From Mycoavidus sp. HKI (GTDB lineage: Bacteria > Pseudomonadota > Gammaproteobacteria > Burkholderiales > Burkholderiaceae): DNA of 64,000 bases. Where the stretch lies: contig NZ_CP076444.2 of assembly GCF_020023735.2 (NCBI RefSeq), positions 635,501-699,500 on the forward strand, in the 5' to 3' direction. The notes under the pieces are model-generated. The model made no database searches and was not told the origin of the DNA. It saw nothing but the letters and a program-made list of their open reading frames with translations. Made by a program: the position numbers and the translations under genes. Positions 58,658 to 64,000 of the stretch are shown here, piece after piece (within the stretch, counting starts at the first letter, position 1; each line of letters starts with the position of its first letter).

Positions 58658-61294
58658 TCAGACTGCAATGGCGCGGAGTAATTCGGTTTCAAGCTGAATC
58701 TGTTGCCGGTGGTTAGCGAGTTTTGCCCCGGCGAGCAAAAACATGTCTTCAACGCGCTCTCCTAGCGTATTGATGCGTGCTGCATATAGGCTGATTTGGT
58801 GTGCCGCGAGTATATAGGCAATTGCATAGAGGAGCCCTGGCCGGTCATTGGCTGAGAGTGACAGGATGTAATATTGGCCACGTTCATCGGCGCGTAAATT
58901 AACCCGTGGCGTGCTCGGAAAAGTACGTGATTGCCTTGACAGCCGGCCTGGAGAGGGGCTGCGTAGTGGTTTGGCGGCCGCCAGATGGAGCGCTAATTGC
59001 CGCTCAATGCGCGTGGTGATTTCATCGTAGTCGTGCAGCGTCTCATTTGCCGTTCTATGCGGATTGTCGTCTAGGCTGTAATAAGCGTGAGTTACAAAGA
59101 AACTATCCAGCGCATAGCCATGGCGGGTGGTGTGGATGCGCGCATCTAATACGGAGAGAGCATGACGGTCGAAGTAACTACAAATACCGGCAAACAAATC
59201 GGCTTGATCTTTCATATAGACCAGCACTTGCACCCCTTCCCCAAGCGGTGAGCGACGAGCTCGGACAATCGGCTGAGGGGTTTCGAGATATAAATAAAGC
59301 GCATGCGTTTGCCAGGCAATATCGGGGGCGTCATGGCGTAAAAAGTAAGCAATATCTAGCTGCTCCCAAAAAGCTTGGGAGGCACCCTCCGGGATCAAGT
59401 GCTGCTGCAGCAGCACAAGCGCTTGCTCTTTACGGAGCGCCAGCGCCGAATGCGTATTGGGTTGCATACCGCCGAGCGTATTTAGGGTGAGCCGGTACAA
59501 GTCTTCAAGTAATTTGCCTTTCCAGGCATTCCAAACCTTCGGACTCGTGCCGCGAATATCGGCCACCGTCAGTAAATAAAGCGCGGTGAGTTGGCGCTCG
59601 GTTTGTACTTGATCTGCAAAACGCTTGACGACGTGCGCATCGCTGGTATCTTGTTTTTGTGCGACTCGGCTCATGGTTAAATGGTGCTCGACTAGCCAGA
59701 CAATCAAGTGAGCATCTGCAGCCGCTAGCTTGTGCTCGCGGCAAAAGCGCTGTGTTTCGGCCATGCCAAGGATTGAATGGTCGCCTCCCCGTCCCTTGGC
59801 AATGTCATGAAAAAGCGCAGCAATCATGAGTACCCATGGCTGTTCAAAATTCATCATCAATTGGCTGCAGAATGGATATTCATGAGCATGTTCTGCAACG
59901 CCAAAGCGGTGTAAATTGCGCAACACCATTAAGATATGTTGATCTACTGTATAGGCATGATAAAGATCGTGCTGCATTTGCCCCACGATCCGCCAAAAGC
60001 TTAATAAGTAGCGACCCAGCACACTCGTTTGGTTCATCAGTCCCAGGGCGTGGGCGGTGCCTGAGCTCTCTGTAGAGTTCTGCGATAGCTGCAAAATCTC
60101 AAGAAAGTGTTGGCGGTTTTGTGGCGAGCGGCGCCACTCTTGGTTCATCATGTTGCGCGCATTGTATAAGGCACGCAACGTGCGAGTCGATAAGCCCTTA
60201 ACTCCGGGAGTGCGCTCGCACAGCAAAAAAGTTTCAAGAATCGCGTCAGGTTCGCGCTGATACAGATCATCTTGCAGAATTTCGATCATGCCTTGTTTTT
60301 CAGCGAAGCGCTCGGACAGTCTATGCGTAATGCCGCTTGTCTCTGGAAAAAAGTGCGCTTCAATCGTTTGCAGCAAAATCGTGGTGAGCTGGGTGACAGC
60401 CTTAGCCGCCCAGTAATAGCGGCGCATCATTTGCTCGCTAGCACGCTTAGCAGGCGTTGCGCGATAGCCGAAGTTTTCAGCCAGCTGTGTTTGAAAATCA
60501 AAAGCAATCACATCTTGCCGCCGGCCAGCCAAGATATGCAGCCGGGCGCGCAGCGTTTTTAAAAAGAGTTCGTTGCGGCGCAATTCACGAGCTTCGCGCA
60601 CGGTGAGTTGGCCGCCTAGCTCAAGTTCGTGCCAGCTATGGCCAAAGCCGGCTGTACGCGTCAACCATAGAATAAGCTGCAAATCGCGTAACCCGCCTGG
60701 GCTTTCCTTGCAATTAGGTTCAAGGCTATAGGGAGAATCCTGAAACTTCGCATGGCGTTGTTGCATTTCAAGCAGCTTTGCCTGGAAGAATGCGCGCGTA
60801 TCCAGGGCTTGATTAAAGCCGCTTATAAACTGACTAAAGAGCGCTAAGTCGCCGCCGATACGGCGCGCTTCGAGGAGGGCAGTTTGCACCGTAATATCTT
60901 GGCTCGCCGCCTCTATACACTGTGCGATGGTGCGTACGCTGCTGCTAATTTCCAGGCCAAGGTCCCAAGCCATACCAATAAAGGATTCGAGCTTAGCGGT
61001 TAAGTTGGCATCGGGTTCAGCAGGCAACAAAATGAGAATATCGAGGTCAGAGTGGGGCGCCAGTTCGCCCCGGCCAAAACCACCTACTGCCGCTAGCACA
61101 AAAGATGACGGTAGCTGACATAGATGCCACGCATTTAAAAGCGCGTGATCGGCAGTGCGTGCTAGCGCACGCATGAATGTATCAATTTTGCCGATGGCGT
61201 TAAACTTTTCAATGAGTGCGGCTTTGCTGGTTTTAAAGCTGGCGGCTTGAGCCGTAGGGTTGCCAGGCAAACGCTTACTGTGCATCGCACTCAT
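58658..61294 (-). CDS. glnD: Bifunctional PII uridylyltransferase/uridylyl-removing enzyme
   Basis: GlnD senses glutamine and modifies PII, controlling nitrogen assimilation. The ~878-residue protein has the nucleotidyltransferase motif [20 protein letters not shown] (about 70-90) and the bi-domain [20 protein letters not shown]. The HD phosphohydrolase motif is [18 protein letters not shown] (about 510), and two ACT domains end the chain ([20 protein letters not shown] and [20 protein letters not shown]). ATG 61294 is used; a TTG two codons earlier and ATG 61285 are alternatives. map lies 46 bases upstream on the same strand, the usual arrangement. Confidence 0.97.
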   Translation of the reverse strand: MSAMHSKRLPGNPTAQAASFKTSKAALIEKFNAIGKIDTFMRALARTADHALLNAWHLCQLPSSFVLAAVGGFGRGELAPHSDLDILILLPAEPDANLTAKLESFIGMAWDLGLEISSSVRTIAQCIEAASQDITVQTALLEARRIGGDLALFSQFISGFNQALDTRAFFQAKLLEMQQRHAKFQDSPYSLEPNCKESPGGLRDLQLILWLTRTAGFGHSWHELELGGQLTVREARELRRNELFLKTLRARLHILAGRRQDVIAFDFQTQLAENFGYRATPAKRASEQMMRRYYWAAKAVTQLTTILLQTIEAHFFPETSGITHRLSERFAEKQGMIEILQDDLYQREPDAILETFLLCERTPGVKGLSTRTLRALYNARNMMNQEWRRSPQNRQHFLEILQLSQNSTESSGTAHALGLMNQTSVLGRYLLSFWRIVGQMQHDLYHAYTVDQHILMVLRNLHRFGVAEHAHEYPFCSQLMMNFEQPWVLMIAALFHDIAKGRGGDHSILGMAETQRFCREHKLAAADAHLIVWLVEHHLTMSRVAQKQDTSDAHVVKRFADQVQTERQLTALYLLTVADIRGTSPKVWNAWKGKLLEDLYRLTLNTLGGMQPNTHSALALRKEQALVLLQQHLIPEGASQAFWEQLDIAYFLRHDAPDIAWQTHALYLYLETPQPIVRARRSPLGEGVQVLVYMKDQADLFAGICSYFDRHALSVLDARIHTTRHGYALDSFFVTHAYYSLDDNPHRTANETLHDYDEITTRIERQLALHLAAAKPLRSPSPGRLSRQSRTFPSTPRVNLRADERGQYYILSLSANDRPGLLYAIAYILAAHQISLYAARINTLGERVEDMFLLAGAKLANHRQQIQLETELLRAIAV

Positions 61295-61340
61295 TGTCAA
61301 TTTGCATCGAGTACAAAATAGTTAATCATAAAGTAACGGC

Positions 61341-62147
61341 TTAAACGGCGACGCTGATTGTTGGGCGTGCTGGGGAACCCGCCGATACGGTGAGAATTTC
61401 ATGGCCCGTTTCTGTGACCAGTACCGTATGTTCCCACTGAGCAGAAAGGCTGCGATCCCGCGTTTTCACGGTCCAAAGATCAGGCATCGTGCGAATCTCA
61501 CGGCGCCCGGCGTTAATCATCGGCTCAATCGTAAAGATCATCCCAGCCGTGAGTTTAAGACCGGTGCCTGGCCGGCCGTAATGAAGCACTTGTGGCTCTT
61601 CATGAAAGACTTGCCCAATACCGTGTCCGCAATATTCGCGCACGATGCTATAGCCTTGTGCCTGCGCATGTCGCTGAATGGCATAGCCAATATCGCCTAG
61701 CTGCGCGCCGGGGCGCACTTGATCGATGCCTAGCCACATGCATTCATAGGTTGTTTGCACGAGCCGCTTGGCAAGGATTGACCCTTCGCCCACAATAAAC
61801 ATGCGGCTTGTATCCCCAAAATACCCATCTTTAATCACGGTAATATCAATATTTAAGGCATCGCCATTTTTGAGCACCTTGTCACCCGGAATGCCGTGAC
61901 AAACGACATCATTCACTGAAATGCAGGTTGCTTTCGGATAGGGTGGGTAGCCATCAGGCTGATAATTCAGTGGGGCTGGAATCGTTTTTTGCTCGTCGAG
62001 CATATATTGGTGGCACAGGCGATCAAGTTCGCCGGTCGTGATGCCGGCCGCGACAAACGGCTTAATGTAATCCAACACTTCGCTCGCTAGTCGGCAAGCA
62101 ATACGCATCTGCGCGATATCTTTTTCATTTTTAATGGTAATACTCAT
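61341..62147 (-). CDS. map: Methionine aminopeptidase type I
   Basis: Map removes the initiator methionine. The 268-residue protein shows the metal ligands and motifs of the family: CISVNDVVCHGIPGD (catalytic His), NIDITVIKDGYFGDTSRMF (both Asp), REYCGHGIGQVFHEEPQVLH and MIFTIEPMI, and the final Glu in SAQWEHTVLVTETG. ATG 62147 starts the conserved MSITIKNEKDI sequence; an in-frame codon four residues earlier is less likely. In Burkholderia map is normally divergent from rpsB; here ssrA and an integrated element lie beyond it, so gene order is broken at this point. Confidence 0.97.
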   Translation of the reverse strand: MSITIKNEKDIAQMRIACRLASEVLDYIKPFVAAGITTGELDRLCHQYMLDEQKTIPAPLNYQPDGYPPYPKATCISVNDVVCHGIPGDKVLKNGDALNIDITVIKDGYFGDTSRMFIVGEGSILAKRLVQTTYECMWLGIDQVRPGAQLGDIGYAIQRHAQAQGYSIVREYCGHGIGQVFHEEPQVLHYGRPGTGLKLTAGMIFTIEPMINAGRREIRTMPDLWTVKTRDRSLSAQWEHTVLVTETGHEILTVSAGSPARPTISVAV

Positions 62148-62316
62148 ATTTTTGTCCAATTGTCTTAGCTGCGCTCATTTGTATTATGACCGCATGAGAG
62201 TATCGAGTGCAAGCGCCTAGCAGCGAAGGCTGGGCCTGCTGACGAATGGATTTGAATCGTTGAGAATTAAAAGACGTTTCTTTAAGTGCCGATTTGTGGA
62301 ATAATCTGGATACCAC

Positions 62317-62675
62317 GGGGCCGACTTGGTTTCGACGTGGGTTGCAAAGCAATGTAGGGCATACCGAGGACCCGTTACCTCGTTAATCAATGGGAAAAAA
62401 AGTAACTGCAAACGACAAAACGTTCGCTGTAGCCGCTTAATTGCGGCTCGCCTCGCACTCGCTCTCTGACGGGTTAGGGTCGCAAGACCGCGCGAGGTCA
62501 TTTACGTCAGACCGTAGTAGGTGATGTCACGGCGTCTACTATTAAATCTAGTGAATCGCTGTAGTAGAGCGTGTTCGTCCGCGCTGCTGCAGTTAAATTA
62601 AATGATTGAACTAAGTATGTAGAACTGCTTGTAGAGTGCTTGCGGACGCGGGTTCGATTCCCGCCGGCTCCACCA
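62317..62675 (+). ncRNA. ssrA: tmRNA (10Sa RNA)
   Basis: tmRNA rescues stalled ribosomes and tags the unfinished protein. The tRNA-like half is complete: 5' GGGGCCGACTTGGTTTCGAC pairs with the 3' GTTCGATTCCCGCCGGCTCC end, with an encoded ACCA at 62672-62675. The tag frame starts at GCA 62408 and reads ANDKTFAVAA, then TAA at 62438, a good match to betaproteobacterial tags. Hairpin-rich segments after the tag are the pseudoknots. At 359 bases the length is normal. A possible -10 (ATAATC) lies at 62301-62306. The 3' end is a classic attachment site for tyrosine recombinases, and one lies 64 bases downstream. Confidence 0.97.
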
Positions 62676-62739
62676 TTGAATCCTTTAAAATCAATGGGTT
62701 AGGTTTTTTGAGATATCGTTTTTTACCCCTGATTACCCC

Positions 62740-63336
62740 TCATTTCTGATCGGAATGACAGCATTCCGACAGCATTTTTTTAGCAAAAATCGCGACAGCT
62801 TTTTTTCCTGCTTCTTTATCTGCTGAGGGCATCCATCGGCCGTAGCGACGCGCTATCATTGTCCAATCCGAATGCCCCATCTGCTGCGCGACCCACATTG
62901 GATGCTCGCCAGCCGATAACATCATTGATGCATAGGTGTGCCGTGTCTGATATGGACGACGGTAGCGGGCCTCGGCGTGCTTCACCGCGGATTTCCATGT
63001 ACGTCGTATTTGTTCGTCACCGTCCCATCGTTTGTGCGTGCTTGGGTTATGAAATATGGCACTGCTTTCAAGTAAAAAAGTATACTTCTTTTGCGCGTTT
63101 AGCGCGGCAAGTGCTGGCGCAAGAATCTTTACTTCCCTTCGGCTGGCACGTGTTTTCGTGTCTTCTGCTTTACCGCGTGCTGCGCTGGTCATAGCCTTAT
63201 ATACCTTAACGCATTCACGCGAAAAATCAATGTCTGCCCAATCAAGCGCTATGAGTTCGCTTGTACGTAGGCCTGTCCAAAATGCGAATTGAATAAGATT
63301 ACGTGCCTGATCGGGTAGTTTTTTAAGGATCGCTTG
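62740..63336 (-). pseudogene. Phage-type tyrosine recombinase, 5' end lost to an IS21-like insertion
   Basis: About 198 codons of the catalytic domain remain, starting abruptly at QAILKKLPDQARNLIQFAFW. The first catalytic Arg lies in TGLRTSELIALDW, the second in PYQTRHTYASMMLSAGEHPM, the His in QQMGHSDW and the nucleophile Tyr in IARRYGRW, so the active site itself is intact. The N-terminal DNA-binding half is missing because the frame meets an IS21-type terminus at 63335, with an immediate in-frame stop. An internal ATG at 63192 could start a shorter piece lacking the first Arg. Its 3' end faces ssrA, the usual arrangement when such an enzyme has integrated its element at the tmRNA gene. Confidence 0.88.
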
Positions 63337-63338
63337 TC

Positions 63339-63386
63339 AAACAGCGTCCAAAATTTGCCAGTAAACAGCGCCGAAAAGTTTCCAGT
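63339..63386. repeat. Two tandem 24-bp repeats at the IS21 end
   Basis: AAACAGCGTCCAAAATTTGC plus CAGT (63339-63362) is followed at once by AAACAGCGCCGAAAAGTTTC plus CAGT (63363-63386). Multiple terminal repeats are the transposase-binding sites of IS21-family elements. Confidence 0.85.
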
Positions 63387-63586
63387 TAAGGCACTAAATG
63401 AGAGGGGATATTTCGATGTTTGAAACGGTAAGATTGATTGCCAGTTTCAAGGATATGGCAATGATGTGTAATACGGTCCAACAAAGCGGTGGTCATTTTT
63501 GCGTCTCCGAAGACCTGTACCCATTCGCTAAATGAGAGATTGGTAGTGATAATTAAAGAGGTTTTCTCATAAAGCTGTCTTCTCAA
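63386..63586 (-). pseudogene. istB: IstB (IS21 helper ATPase) C-terminal fragment
   Basis: The frame reads [40 protein letters not shown] and [13 protein letters not shown], the last third of IstB with its sensor motif (TTNLSF). The Walker A and B parts are gone: at about 63590 the sequence passes directly into IstA-type coding sequence. Intact IstB has about 250 residues; only about 66 remain. Confidence 0.88.
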
Positions 63587-63599
63587 TTTGCCCTTTCTC

Positions 63600-64000
63600 C
63601 CAGCCTGCTGCTGGCGTACAGGCGACCGGCTCGAATCAGTAATGATTGGCTAGAGTCAGAAAACGCCGATTAAATTGACGCTCCTTACCGACTAATATGG
63701 TGTCCACCACCGTCTTGAGATTATCGTAGATGATTCGGTTGGGCACACCACCTAGAAAAGCAAAAGCCCGCCTATGTGCATCGAATACCATCTCTTGGGT
63801 TTCGCGCAGATAGGCTACAACAAAGAGCTGAAGGCTATACGCCAGCCGAAAATGTGCTACCTTGACTGTTTGCCCAACGCCCCCTAATTCGACATGCTCA
63901 TGGCTCCAATCAAATTGGCAAGCGTCAGCAGGCTCAAATACGAGCGGCACAAAAACCTGTGTGACTCGCGGCCCTTGAGCCTTTAGTTTCCAATCCTTAA
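63600..64000 (-). pseudogene. istA: IstA (IS21 transposase) fragment with internal stop, cut by the window edge
   Basis: Reading inward from the window end: VTQVFVPLVFEPADACQFDW, SHEHVELGGVGQTVKVAHFR and GGVPNRIIYDNLKTVVDTIL, then [10 protein letters not shown] followed by TGA (63636). The same frame continues [18 protein letters not shown] up to about 63600 before the deletion joint. The catalytic Asp residues in QFDW and IYDN are present; the sequence after KGQIE, including the rest of the protein, is missing. The 5' part lies outside the window. Confidence 0.88.

Larger units (their letters stand above)
63335..64000 (-). mobile_element. Decayed IS21-family element, continuing past the window
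   Basis: The terminus begins TGTCAAACAGCGTCC and holds tandem 24-bp repeats, as IS21 ends do. Inside are remnants of istB (63386-63586) and istA (63600-64000), fused by a deletion. IstA has an internal stop. The element interrupts the recombinase gene. Confidence 0.85.

Overview
The window looks like the chromosome of a host-dependent member of the Burkholderiaceae, most likely the fungal-endosymbiont branch (Mycoavidus / Candidatus Glomeribacter type). Seen directly: long runs of betaproteobacterial housekeeping genes in Burkholderia-like order (mutY-mutM-lolB-ispE-tRNA-prs-rplY-pth; ndk-rlmN-pilW-rodZ-ispG-hisS-yfgM-bamB-der-hfq-hflKC-purA), moderate GC, and many signs of decay. The decay includes an internally deleted metZ, a truncated pilW, genes missing from otherwise conserved strings (hflX, hisZ, probably ilvA and ubiJ/ubiB) and only broken insertion sequences. 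The genus is an inference from this pattern, not a sequence search.

Layout. 1-4.8 kb is an eroded accessory region: metZ remnant, an Rpn-type PD-(D/E)XK nuclease/transposase with a 12-bp in-frame minisatellite and a tandemly duplicated 3' end, fbp, and a decayed DDE insertion sequence. 5.3-9.2 kb is a single EntF-like nonribosomal peptide synthetase (C-A-T-TE) lying between two dead IS elements. 10-14 kb is a minus-strand block: a DMT permease plus a PotA/PotBC-like ABC importer with fused permeases and no binding protein in view. 14.2-26 kb carries htpG, ubiC, three DNA-repair glycosylases (family 6 UDG, MutY, MutM), an aminopropyltransferase-like gene, a TPR protein, lolB, ispE, tRNA-Gln, prs, rplY and pth. 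26-28.2 kb has a porin and a Bax-inhibitor-1 protein on the minus strand.

28.8-41.7 kb is one long plus-strand series from ndk to purA covering nucleotide supply, rRNA modification, cell shape, isoprenoids, histidyl-tRNA, outer-membrane assembly, ribosome assembly, Hfq and the HflKC membrane complex. Deletions there have brought hfq and hflK into overlap and removed hisZ. 41.8-47.7 kb has tex, a coiled-coil exported protein, a DinG-type helicase and queF. 48-49.4 kb holds the most novel gene: a low-GC, repeat-containing lipoprotein of unknown function. 49.5-58.6 kb has a giant FAD/Fe-S oxidoreductase, a HIT protein, ubiE, a Tim44-like protein, an orphan RcsB-like regulator and ligA; glnD and map follow on the minus strand.

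The right end is an integration hot spot: a complete ssrA (tmRNA) gene, then 64 bases later a tyrosine-recombinase remnant pointing toward it, cut by a decayed IS21-family element that runs off the window. The strongest candidates for something new are the repeat lipoprotein at 48041-49369, the isolated compositionally mosaic NRPS at 5275-9162, and the island seated in ssrA.
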